Shown here: positions 26,074 through 33,932 of the stretch, piece after piece
Numbering within the stretch: position 1 is the first letter of the stretch
Layout of the letters: every line of letters begins with the position of its first letter
Assembly: GCF_008016535.1 (NCBI RefSeq)
Contig: NZ_SAXY01000040.1
Span: forward strand, 22,085-86,084
Length of the DNA: 64,000 nt
Direction of reading: 5' to 3'
Source of the DNA: Brachyspira pilosicoli
GTDB taxonomy: Bacteria; Spirochaetota; Brachyspiria; Brachyspirales; Brachyspiraceae
Translations under genes and position numbers: made by a program
The notes under the pieces: model-generated
Told to the model about the DNA's origin: nothing
The model's input: the letters and a program-made list of their open reading frames with translations, nothing else
Database searches by the model: none

Positions 26074-26340
26074 ATGGAAAGTTTTAAATATACTATTAAC
26101 AATACAAATAATATACATGCAAGACCTTTGAGCGAACTTGCTAAAATAGCAAAAGACAGCGAATGCGATGTTACCATAATAAAAAATGATATATCAAAAG
26201 ACATAAAAAAAATAATAGGTATAATGCAATTAGGATTAAAAGTTGGAGATGAAGTTGTTGTAAATATAAAAGGAGAGAGTAAATCAAAAGAAAATAAAAC
26301 CAAAAAAAACATATTAAATTTTTTTAAAACGAATTTTTAA
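26074..26340 (+). CDS. HPr paralogue lacking the regulatory Ser46
   Basis: The 88-residue protein has the HPr fold pattern with phosphorylatable H15 in NIHARPLS. At the position of regulatory Ser46 there is Lys (KKIIGIMQLGL versus the usual KSIMGVMSLGI), so HPr kinase should not modify it. The C-terminal tail is Lys-rich. The ATG directly follows the TAG of the LicR-type gene with zero spacing, implying coupled translation. It may be a dedicated phosphocarrier for this regulator or PTS; the general HPr is not in the window. Confidence 0.85.
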   Translation: MESFKYTINNTNNIHARPLSELAKIAKDSECDVTIIKNDISKDIKKIIGIMQLGLKVGDEVVVNIKGESKSKENKTKKNILNFFKTNF

Positions 26341-26384
26341 TATTTATTTAACTATATTTTGTATATAATTGTTTTATTCAACTT

Positions 26385-26570
26385 TTCCCGCGTACGAGCT
26401 GTACCACCTTGCCGCACAACAATACTCTGGTTTAATCATAGCCCTTTAGTCGTGCGGGGGAGTGCTTTTTAATGTACAATTAAATTATAAAATTTATATT
26501 GTTCTTTTTCCCGCAGCTAAACAATGTCTACCTCGTTAATGGCAAAGCCCCAACAAATAAAAAACTTAAA
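26385..26570. repeat. Dispersed intergenic repeat, copy 2 (inverted relative to copies 3 and 4)
   Basis: Bases 26391-26500 are the diverged reverse complement of the modules at 33708-33830 and 36157-36280, starting CGTACGAGCTGTACCACC. A GTTCTTTTTCCCGCAGC block at 26501 and GGCAAAGCCC follow. The gap lies between the convergent HPr and pnp genes and holds no gene. Confidence 0.8.
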
Positions 26571-26580
26571 AATTTTTACT

Positions 26581-26616
26581 AAAAAAAAGAGGCTATTATT
26601 AAATAATAACCTCTTA
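26581..26616 (-). terminator. Terminator downstream of pnp
   Basis: AAGAGG..TATTATT / AATAATA..CCTCTT stem; on the minus strand it is followed by eight T residues, about 25 bases after the pnp stop. Confidence 0.88.
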
Positions 26617-26638
26617 CTATATTCACAAATCTAAAAGA

Positions 26639-28777
26639 TTAAAATCTCTTTTTTCTGTCGTGTTTTCTTTTATTGTTATTTTCTTCTTCAACATAATCTG
26701 CAGGTTTTTCAAGCAAAGCTTTTCTGCTTAAAGAATATTTTCCGCCCTTAACATCTATGATTTTTACTTTTACTTCATCACCAATCTTTAAAACTTCTTC
26801 CACATTCATAACATGTTTATAAGCAAGCTCAGATATATGACAAAGCCCTTCTACACCCGGCAATATTTCAACAAAAGCACCAAAGTCTTTAATGTCTTTT
26901 ACAACCCCATCATAAACTTCACCAACCTTAGGGTCTTTAACATAAGAGTTTATAAGACTAATAGTTTTATCTAAAGTAGGAGTGTCTGGAGCAAATATAT
27001 TAATTACACCGCTGTCTTGTATCTCAACATCGCTTCCAGTCTCTTCTATGATAGCCTTAATATTTTTTCCTCCAGGTCCAATCAATACTCTAATCTTTTC
27101 AGGATTAACATCCATAGTTTTATACTTAGGAGCAAAATCTGAAATCTCATTAGGGTTAGATATAGTAGCTTCAATTTTATCAAGTATAAAATATCTAGCC
27201 TTTTTAGCCTGATCTAATGCCTCTTTTAATATTTGAGTAGATATACCAGTAAGTTTAATATCAAGTTGGAAAGCAGTGATGCCCTTACGTGTTCCAGCAA
27301 CTTTAAAGTCCATATCACCCAAATGGTCTTCAACACCCTGTATGTCTGTAAGCACTTTATATCCATCTTTATAAGTAGCAAGTCCCATAGCAATACCAGC
27401 AACACTAGCATTAAGAGGAACACCAGCTGAAAGAAGCGACATAGTAGAAGCACAAATTGTAGCCATTGATGAAGAACCGTTACTTTCTAATATTTCAGCA
27501 ACTACTCTTATAGTGTATGGGAATTTATCTTTTGGAGGAAGCACAGCATTAAAAGAACGCTCTGCTAAATTACCATGTCCAATTTCTCTTCTTCCGGGAG
27601 AGCCGTATCTTCCAACCTCTCCAACAGAAAATGGAGGGAAATTATAATGAAGCATAAAAGTTTTGTTTTCTTTTCCGTATATATCGTCCATTAATTGAGC
27701 ATCTTTCTCGCTTCCTAATGTAACTATAGATAAACACTGAGTTTGTCCTCTTGTAAATAAAGCAGAACCATGAACTCTAGGAATAAGATTAGTCATTGTG
27801 CTTATAGGACGAATCTCATCTAATGCTCTTCCGTCCGGACGCATTCCTTTTTCTACTATTGCCTCTCTTACTATTTCTTCTTCTATAGAATGACAAATGC
27901 CTTTAACTTGAGATATTAATTTTTCATCTTCTATTTTTGTTTTAATATACTCTTCTACTTCATTAAAAGCATTATCCATACTTTCATTTCTTTTAGCTTT
28001 ATCAGGATTATAGTTAGCAGCTTCTATTTTTTCTCTACCGTATTCAGTAACCATTTTTACTAATTCAGCATCATACTCAAATAATTCCTGTTCTATTTTT
28101 TGAGTTCCGCAAAGAGCAGCCATTTCATTTTGCATATCAATATATTTCTGCATTTCTCTATGAGCTAACTCTATAGCACCGATAAATACTTCTTCAGAAA
28201 CCTCTCTAGCCTCACCTTCAATCATAAGTATAGCATCTTTACTTCCAGCAACGATTATATCTAATTCGCTTGATGCAAGTTCGCTGTTTTTAGGGTTGAT
28301 GATATATTCGCCATTTTTATAACCTATTCTAACAGCTGCAACCGGTCCTCCGAAAGGTATCCAAGAAATAGTGAGTGCTGCAGATGAAGCTATTAAAGCT
28401 AAAGCATCTGTAGGCATATCAGTATCTACAGAAAGTACTGTAGGAATAATTTGCACCTCGTTTCTAAAACCTTCAGGAAAAAGCGGTCTTAAAGGTCTAT
28501 CTATTATGCGGGAAATGAGTATTTCTTTATCTCTAGGTTTAGCTTCTCTTTTGAAGAAACCTCCAGGAATTTTACCGCCTGCATAATATTTTTCATTATA
28601 ATTTACAGTAAGCGGGAAAAAGTCTGATTCTAAATTAGGCTCTTTTGCCGCAACAACTGTAGCTAAAATAGTAGTATTTCCTAATCTTAAAGTTACTGAA
28701 CCATGTGCTTGTTTTGCTAAAAGCCCTGTCTCTAAAATTAATTCTTCTCCGCAAAATACACTCTTAACTGTTACCAT
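26639..28777 (-). CDS. pnp: Polyribonucleotide nucleotidyltransferase (PNPase)
   Basis: The 712-residue phosphorolytic 3'-5' exoribonuclease has two RNase PH domains (first with SRIIDRPLRPLFPEGF, second with RTRGQTQ-like ALFTRGQTQCLS and GSPGRREIGHGNLAERSF), a KH domain (RVLIGPGGKNIKAIIEETG) and an S1 domain (DIKDFGAFVEILPGVEGL). The C-terminus is basic (KRKHDRKKRF). Length is standard. It follows rpsO on the same strand, as in many bacteria. AGGAG precedes the ATG. Confidence 0.98.
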   Translation of the reverse strand: MVTVKSVFCGEELILETGLLAKQAHGSVTLRLGNTTILATVVAAKEPNLESDFFPLTVNYNEKYYAGGKIPGGFFKREAKPRDKEILISRIIDRPLRPLFPEGFRNEVQIIPTVLSVDTDMPTDALALIASSAALTISWIPFGGPVAAVRIGYKNGEYIINPKNSELASSELDIIVAGSKDAILMIEGEAREVSEEVFIGAIELAHREMQKYIDMQNEMAALCGTQKIEQELFEYDAELVKMVTEYGREKIEAANYNPDKAKRNESMDNAFNEVEEYIKTKIEDEKLISQVKGICHSIEEEIVREAIVEKGMRPDGRALDEIRPISTMTNLIPRVHGSALFTRGQTQCLSIVTLGSEKDAQLMDDIYGKENKTFMLHYNFPPFSVGEVGRYGSPGRREIGHGNLAERSFNAVLPPKDKFPYTIRVVAEILESNGSSSMATICASTMSLLSAGVPLNASVAGIAMGLATYKDGYKVLTDIQGVEDHLGDMDFKVAGTRKGITAFQLDIKLTGISTQILKEALDQAKKARYFILDKIEATISNPNEISDFAPKYKTMDVNPEKIRVLIGPGGKNIKAIIEETGSDVEIQDSGVINIFAPDTPTLDKTISLINSYVKDPKVGEVYDGVVKDIKDFGAFVEILPGVEGLCHISELAYKHVMNVEEVLKIGDEVKVKIIDVKGGKYSLSRKALLEKPADYVEEENNNKRKHDRKKRF

Positions 28778-28841
28778 ATATTCTCCTTATTACAAAATAC
28801 CATAGACAGTATTAACTATTCGTAATTATCAAGCAACTGTT

Positions 28842-29111
28842 TTATTTTCTTAATTTCAATTTCTGTATAAGATTTTTATAAGCTTCAAGATCAGTTCTTC
28901 TCAAATAATTAAGAAGTTTTCTTCTTTTAGCTACCATTTTAAGAAGTCCCATTCTTGAATGATTATCTTTTGTGTGCTCTTGGAAATGTCCTTTTAAATA
29001 AGTTATACGATTAGTTAAAAGAGCTATTTGTACTTCTGCTGAACCTGTGTCTTTTTCACTCTTTCCAAATTCTTTAATAATTTTTAGTTTTTCGTCTGCT
29101 GTAATAGACAT
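28842..29111 (-). CDS. rpsO: Ribosomal protein S15
   Basis: The 89-residue protein starts [16 protein letters not shown] and shows the S15 core [13 protein letters not shown], the [12 protein letters not shown] helix and the [10 protein letters not shown] segment. S15 is a primary 16S rRNA-binding protein. The AAGGAG SD and ATG lie inside the 3' end of ribF, giving a 28-base overlap in a different frame. pnp follows 64 bases downstream. Confidence 0.98.
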   Translation of the reverse strand: MSITADEKLKIIKEFGKSEKDTGSAEVQIALLTNRITYLKGHFQEHTKDNHSRMGLLKMVAKRRKLLNYLRRTDLEAYKNLIQKLKLRK

Positions 29112-30013
29112 TTTTTTCTCCTTTTGAAATATTTTCTTACATTGTATTCATCTTTTTCTAATAATGATTTCACTTCTTCTATAGAGTTAACTTTAATATT
29201 ATCTCTAATATATTTAAGAAATATAACTGTTATTTTTTTACCATATATCATTCTAGAAAAATCTAATATATGGCTCTCTACTCTAAGTTCTTTATTTATG
29301 TTGCTTATACCTATAAAAGTTAAAGCTTTATATAATTTAGTGCTATTTCCTATACTTACTAAAGAGCTATAAACTCCCATCTTAGGAACAAATATATTAT
29401 CATCTAATTCTAAATTTGCAGTAGGATAACCAATCTTTCTTCCCAAAGCATTACCATGTATTATAATACCGCTCATACTATAATTTCTGCCAAGCATATT
29501 AGAAACACTTTCAACTTCGCCATTAGATAAACAATCTCTTATTTTACTGCTGGATACTCTATCTCCGCAATGATTAAGGAAATTAATTATATTAACATTA
29601 ACCCCCTTTTCTGAAGCATATCTCTTCAAAAAATCAATATCGCCAACTCTATCCTTACCAAAAGCAAAGTCCTCTCCAATGACAATTCTCTTCATTTTGT
29701 AGTATTCTATTAATCTATTAAAGAACTCTTTAGCTTCCATTGTATAAAATTCTGGTAAAAAGTCAATAACTATTATATAATTAACACCCAAAGCCTTAAT
29801 AAAAGATATATTCTCTTCCATATGATAAATAGATACATTCTTCTTCCTTATCATCATAACAACAGATAATAAGTGATATTTCCTAGCCATATTAACAGTA
29901 TATCTAATAAGCTTCTGATGCCCCTTATGAACACCATCAAATTTACCTATCGTAACTACACTATTCTTTTTTATATCTATCTTGCAAAAATCATTAATAA
30001 CAACTTGATTCAT
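29084..30013 (-). CDS. ribF: Bifunctional riboflavin kinase / FAD synthetase
   Basis: The 309-residue enzyme makes FMN and FAD. The N-terminal adenylyltransferase domain has [15 protein letters not shown] and, later, [10 protein letters not shown]; the C-terminal flavokinase domain has [17 protein letters not shown] and [10 protein letters not shown]. Its last 9 codons overlap the start of rpsO. It begins 4 bases after the stop of the upstream membrane gene, so it is in an operon. Confidence 0.95.
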   Translation of the reverse strand: MNQVVINDFCKIDIKKNSVVTIGKFDGVHKGHQKLIRYTVNMARKYHLLSVVMMIRKKNVSIYHMEENISFIKALGVNYIIVIDFLPEFYTMEAKEFFNRLIEYYKMKRIVIGEDFAFGKDRVGDIDFLKRYASEKGVNVNIINFLNHCGDRVSSSKIRDCLSNGEVESVSNMLGRNYSMSGIIIHGNALGRKIGYPTANLELDDNIFVPKMGVYSSLVSIGNSTKLYKALTFIGISNINKELRVESHILDFSRMIYGKKITVIFLKYIRDNIKVNSIEEVKSLLEKDEYNVRKYFKRRKKCLLQQTKN

Positions 30014-30017
30014 TCTA

Positions 30018-30965
30018 TCATTCTTCCATTCTCTTATTATTACGCATTAATATAATATTTATTATTAAAGATAATATTATAATTAATAAAGACAAAGCAC
30101 ATAAAAATATACCAAAATTAATATAATTATCCATTAAAAAACTATATTTAAATCTAACAAAGAAAAATATCACTACAAACATTATATAAATAATAAAACC
30201 TAAAAGCATATTATGATATTTAAAACTTGAAAATGATAAAGAACTGCTAATCATATAAACTGATAATAATAATAAAAATAAACTAATATACAAAATACAT
30301 ATAAAAAATACAGATAAATCATTAACACTAATATATTTTAATAATCTATTTAAATAAGATGACATATCAAATCCAAATACTATATCTTCTATAATACTAG
30401 ATATATAACTATAAATATTTTTTCTACTTAAAGAAACTAAATCTTTATTTACAACATCATTGCTATTTATTTCTACAACATTATTCATAATAACTTCATT
30501 TTTTGTAACAATCATATTATCAGCAAAATACATTTTATTAGAATATACATTATCTATTAATATTGAACTAGCATATGCATCATTAGTAGGATTAGCTTTT
30601 ATTAAATAATTATCTACCTTATATAAATAATTTGAATTTGTTATAATATATTTATCAGAATATTCTATATCATTAAAATTAGCATTAAAAAATATTATGT
30701 AAGACGGATATATTAAAGCTATTATAGTAAATACAATTATAGTAATAATATTTAATATATGACTTTTTTTATTAAATACACCTATAAATATAGAGCTGCA
30801 TAAAAAAGATATAAGCAATATAGAAAAAATATTACTTACACAAAAATTTTTCAAAATATATATATTAAAACCATATGAAAAGTTTTCTAAATATCTAAAT
30901 AAATAAATACAAAAAAATATTATAAAAAATATTAATGCAGTAAGTAAATTCTTAGCAACTTTCAT
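30018..30965 (-). CDS. Multi-pass membrane protein of unknown function
   Basis: The 315-residue protein has about three N-terminal hydrophobic segments (residues 7-95), a ~100-residue extracytoplasmic region rich in Asn, Tyr and Ser (about 100-200), and three C-terminal hydrophobic segments. The layout recalls LptF/LptG-type permeases or ABC export subunits, but no signature is visible and I do not assign a family. It is first in the operon ahead of ribF, rpsO and pnp. Confidence 0.6.
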   Translation of the reverse strand: MKVAKNLLTALIFFIIFFCIYLFRYLENFSYGFNIYILKNFCVSNIFSILLISFLCSSIFIGVFNKKSHILNIITIIVFTIIALIYPSYIIFFNANFNDIEYSDKYIITNSNYLYKVDNYLIKANPTNDAYASSILIDNVYSNKMYFADNMIVTKNEVIMNNVVEINSNDVVNKDLVSLSRKNIYSYISSIIEDIVFGFDMSSYLNRLLKYISVNDLSVFFICILYISLFLLLLSVYMISSSLSFSSFKYHNMLLGFIIYIMFVVIFFFVRFKYSFLMDNYINFGIFLCALSLLIIILSLIINIILMRNNKRMEE

Positions 30966-31013
30966 AACATATATATTATACTATAAAGACAAAAATTCAA
31001 GCATAAAAAACAT

Positions 31014-31391
31014 TTAAGCGAATCTAGTTTGATTAAATATCCCAAAATTGTAAAGAGCATCATTTAAGCTCTCAAATGATTCTATTGTATTTGAAAGCTC
31101 CATCAAATCATAATCTAATTTAACATTACCATCTAAATTTGAAAGTACAATATCGCCGCAGCAATCATAGAGTTCTTTTTTTAAATCTATTAAATAATTC
31201 CATATATCTCTTTCAATAAAAGAACATTCACAAAGATTAATTATTATATTATTAATGCCTTTAGATAGATATTCCAACATTATATCTTTTATTTTAGGGA
31301 GAGATTCTAAGCATATATTCTTTTTTAGATATAATACTATTACAGAATCTTCTTTGACAAGATAATTAATTTCAAATGAGCAATCAATCAT
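31014..31391 (-). CDS. STAS-domain protein without the usual phospho-serine motif
   Basis: The 125-residue protein has an anti-sigma-factor-antagonist (STAS) pattern: VLYLKKNICLESLPKIKDIM, then NNIIINLCECSFIERDIWNY, then DIVLSNLDGNVK and a final NTIESFESLNDAL. The DSSG loop that carries the regulatory Ser in SpoIIAA-like proteins reads IERD here. The predicted transcription start coincides with the ATG and there is no SD, so the mRNA may be leaderless. No kinase or sigma partner is adjacent. Confidence 0.6.
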   Translation of the reverse strand: MIDCSFEINYLVKEDSVIVLYLKKNICLESLPKIKDIMLEYLSKGINNIIINLCECSFIERDIWNYLIDLKKELYDCCGDIVLSNLDGNVKLDYDLMELSNTIESFESLNDALYNFGIFNQTRFA

Positions 31392-31397
31392 ATTTAT

Positions 31398-31425
31398 ATG
31401 ATAACAACTTTTTATCTTTTGTCAA
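31398..31425 (-). promoter_or_regulatory. Promoter of the STAS gene, start predicted at the ATG
   Basis: TTGACA (31425-31420) and TATCAT (31403-31398) on the minus strand with a 16-base spacer. Counting seven bases from the end of the -10 box puts +1 at 31391, the A of the ATG. Confidence 0.6.
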
Positions 31426-31462
31426 CAAAAATTCATAAAATAATATTGCTATTAACATTTAA

Positions 31463-31490
31463 TTGACAAATAAGTATTATCCATTATACT
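31463..31490 (+). promoter_or_regulatory. Promoter of the CoA-disulfide reductase-like gene
   Basis: TTGACA (31463-31468), 16-base spacer, TATACT (31485-31490); the ATG follows 41 bases later with an ACGGAG SD. Confidence 0.7.
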
Positions 31491-31530
31491 TTAAAAGTAG
31501 ATTTATTTTTATTAACGGAGTTTTTTATTT

Positions 31531-32871
31531 ATGAAAAAAGTAATAATTATAGGAGGAGTTGCAGCTGGAATGAGTGCTGCTGCAAAGGCAAGAAGATTAG
31601 ACAAAGATGCTGTTATAACAGTTTATGAAAAAACTGAATATGTATCTTGGGGAGCTTGCGGTATGCCGTATTATGTTGGAGGTTTTTTTGATAATTCCAA
31701 CACTATGATTGCAAGAACTGCTGAAGCTACTATAAAATCTGGAATAGATTTAAAAGTTAAACATGAAGTATTAAAAATTGATGTTAATAACAAAAAAGTA
31801 GTAGTAAAAGATTTAGAAAATAATAAAGAGTTTGAAGACAGTTATGATACTTTGCTTATAGCTACTGGGGCAAAATCTATAATACCAAAAATAGAAAATA
31901 TTAATATTGGAAATGTATCTACACTTAAAGAGTTTACAGACGCTATTAATATGAAAGAAAAAATGAAAGATGATAATATAAAAAATGTAGTTGTGCTTGG
32001 GGCTGGTTTTATAGCTATAGAGGCTGCACATACTATAAAGCATCTTGGTAAAAATGTAAGAATAATACAGCGTTCTGACAGAGTATTTGGAGCTAAATTT
32101 GACAAAGAGTTCTCTGACTTAGCTATTGAGAATATAAAAACACATATTGAGTTAAATTTAAACGAAAAAGTTTTATCATTAGAAGCTGACAACAATAATA
32201 ATGTTAAGGCAGTTGTTACAGACAAAGGAAGATATGATGCTGATTATGTGGTTGTTGCTATTGGAGTTACACCTAATAGTGATTTGGCTAAAGAGGCAGG
32301 AATTAAATTAATGGAAAATGGTGCTATACTTGTTGATAGAGAAGGAAAGACTAATATTGATTCTATATATGCTGCTGGTGACTGTGCAGGAATATACAAC
32401 AGGGTATTAGATAATACAAGTTATGCTGCTTTGGCTACTGGGGCTAATAAACTTGGAAGAATGGTTGCTTCTAATTTAGTTGGAGGAAATGAAAAGTTTA
32501 TTGGAAGTTTGGGAAGTGCTTGTATACTTTGCTTTGATTTAGAAATGGCAAGAACTGGTATTACTGAAGAAGAGGCTAAAAATAACAATATTAATTACAA
32601 AACTGTTACAGTAAAAGATATTGACCATACACATTATTATCCAGACTATCAGGATTTGCATATAAAACTAGTATATTCTGCTGAAAACAGAAAAATATTA
32701 GGCGGGCAGATTGCTGGAAAAAGAGGTGCTGTACTTAGAAGCGATGTAATAGCTGCTTGTATACATGCTGGTCTTACTGTTGATGAATTGGGTATGCTTG
32801 ATTTATGCTATGCTCCGCCTTTTGCACGTACTTGGGACTCTTTAAACGTTGTTGGTAATGCTGCTAAATAA
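31531..32871 (+). CDS. CoA-disulfide reductase-like FAD/NAD(P)H oxidoreductase
   Basis: The 446-residue enzyme belongs to the single-cysteine class of the pyridine nucleotide-disulfide family. An N-terminal FAD fold (GGVAAGMSAAAKARR) is followed by the active-site Cys43 in SWGACGMPYYVGG, the NAD(P)H fold VVLGAGFIAIEAAHT, the FAD motif YAAGDCAG, and the C-terminal LDLCYAPPFARTWDSLN typical of CoA-disulfide reductases. It could instead act as an NADH oxidase or polysulfide reductase. No rhodanese fusion is present. It probably guards against oxygen or disulfide stress. Confidence 0.85.
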   Translation: MKKVIIIGGVAAGMSAAAKARRLDKDAVITVYEKTEYVSWGACGMPYYVGGFFDNSNTMIARTAEATIKSGIDLKVKHEVLKIDVNNKKVVVKDLENNKEFEDSYDTLLIATGAKSIIPKIENINIGNVSTLKEFTDAINMKEKMKDDNIKNVVVLGAGFIAIEAAHTIKHLGKNVRIIQRSDRVFGAKFDKEFSDLAIENIKTHIELNLNEKVLSLEADNNNNVKAVVTDKGRYDADYVVVAIGVTPNSDLAKEAGIKLMENGAILVDREGKTNIDSIYAAGDCAGIYNRVLDNTSYAALATGANKLGRMVASNLVGGNEKFIGSLGSACILCFDLEMARTGITEEEAKNNNINYKTVTVKDIDHTHYYPDYQDLHIKLVYSAENRKILGGQIAGKRGAVLRSDVIAACIHAGLTVDELGMLDLCYAPPFARTWDSLNVVGNAAK

Positions 32872-32896
32872 TATAAAAAAATTAGATATTTACATT

Positions 32897-32952
32897 CAAT
32901 TTTAAATATTATAATTCCGTTTTATTATATGGAGTTATAATATTTAAAATTG
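32897..32952 (+). promoter_or_regulatory. Long inverted repeat immediately before a ribosome binding site
   Basis: Two 22-base arms (32897-32918 and 32931-32952) pair with a single G-U wobble around a 12-base loop. The right arm runs into the GGAG SD of the gene at 32962. There is no U-tract, so it is probably not a simple terminator. It may protect the mRNA end or influence initiation. Confidence 0.6.
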
Positions 32953-32961
32953 GAGTTTTGT

Positions 32962-33570
32962 ATGTATAGATATATATTTATTTTTATAGTGTTTAGCTCT
33001 CTAATGCTATCTGCTCAAAACAATATGGATACTAATAGTATAATGTATGATATTATAAAAAATAGAGCATACATCACAGAAAGAGATAAACTCACATCAA
33101 AAATAAATATATTTACCTCTTGGAAAAACACTCAAAAATATATGCGTGAAAATAGTTTCAGATTTTTCAAAAGATATGGAAGAACTTTAACATTAGAGTT
33201 TAGATATAGATATCCGTACTATTTTCAAGTAGCAAGTTCAACTCCTATAATATTTATGTTTGATGATGGAAGCACTTTAGAATTAACAAACATACAAAAA
33301 ACAGTATTCACTCCATTTACAATGGGAAATTTACAATATTATGATATAGAAGTAAAATATAAATTTAATGATGATAATGAGTTTGATAACTTCACTACAA
33401 AAAGCATATCAAATATAAGATTTAACTTTATTAATAATTTCAATGAAAACACCTACGAAGACATAGCAATATCCCCTACAGCAACAAGCAACTGGCAAAG
33501 TAATTTTACTCTGTTTAGAGATGCCATTAACAAGCTTGATGAAATTCAAGGTTCAGCAAATGCTTATTAA
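32962..33570 (+). CDS. Secreted protein of unknown function
   Basis: The ATG at 32962 has GGAG 7 bases upstream. The 202-residue product has a signal peptide (hydrophobic MYRYIFIFIVFSSLMLSAQ, likely cut after SAQ) and no lipobox. The mature part has EFRYRYPYYFQVAS, PIIFMFDDGSTLEL and a second beta-rich stretch, suggesting a small periplasmic beta-sandwich. No family recognised. Confidence 0.65.
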   Translation: MYRYIFIFIVFSSLMLSAQNNMDTNSIMYDIIKNRAYITERDKLTSKINIFTSWKNTQKYMRENSFRFFKRYGRTLTLEFRYRYPYYFQVASSTPIIFMFDDGSTLELTNIQKTVFTPFTMGNLQYYDIEVKYKFNDDNEFDNFTTKSISNIRFNFINNFNENTYEDIAISPTATSNWQSNFTLFRDAINKLDEIQGSANAY

Positions 33571-33600
33571 TAGAATTATTATATAAAAGAATTAAAAATA

Positions 33601-33850
33601 TTAACCGCACGGTGGAAGAATTTTTTTTATTTGCAGGGCTTTGCCCTTAACGAAGTACACACCGTGCAGCACCCCAGTTCTTTTATTGGTATAAAAGAAC
33701 CAAAAAAACTGCATTTTTATTATAAATTTTATAATTTAATTGTACATTAAAATGCACTCCCCCGCACGACTAAGAAGTTATAATTAAACCATAGCATTAC
33801 CGTGCGGCAAGGTGATACAGCTCGTACGAGGGGAAAAGAACAACAAAAAC
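33601..33850. repeat. Dispersed intergenic repeat, copy 3
   Basis: The gap of about 360 bases between convergent genes has no coding sequence. It holds ACCGCACGGTGG, the 47-base block 33629-33675 shared exactly (inverted) with 14647-14693, TTGGTATAAAAGAACC, and the ~120-base module 33708-33830 (ending GGTGATACAGCTCGTACGAG) nearly identical to 36157-36280. Confidence 0.85.
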
Positions 33851-33932
33851 TAAAAAGATAAAAATTGAAAAATATAATCATTATAACTATATTATAACAA
33901 TTTCTATCTTTAATAAAATCATAATCAATTAA

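Noticed and set aside
31531..32871. Identification as the Brachyspira NADH oxidase (nox) marker gene
   Set aside because: The SWGACGMPYY active site and the YAPPFARTWD C-terminus fit CoA-disulfide reductases better; the nox gene cannot be confirmed from memory.
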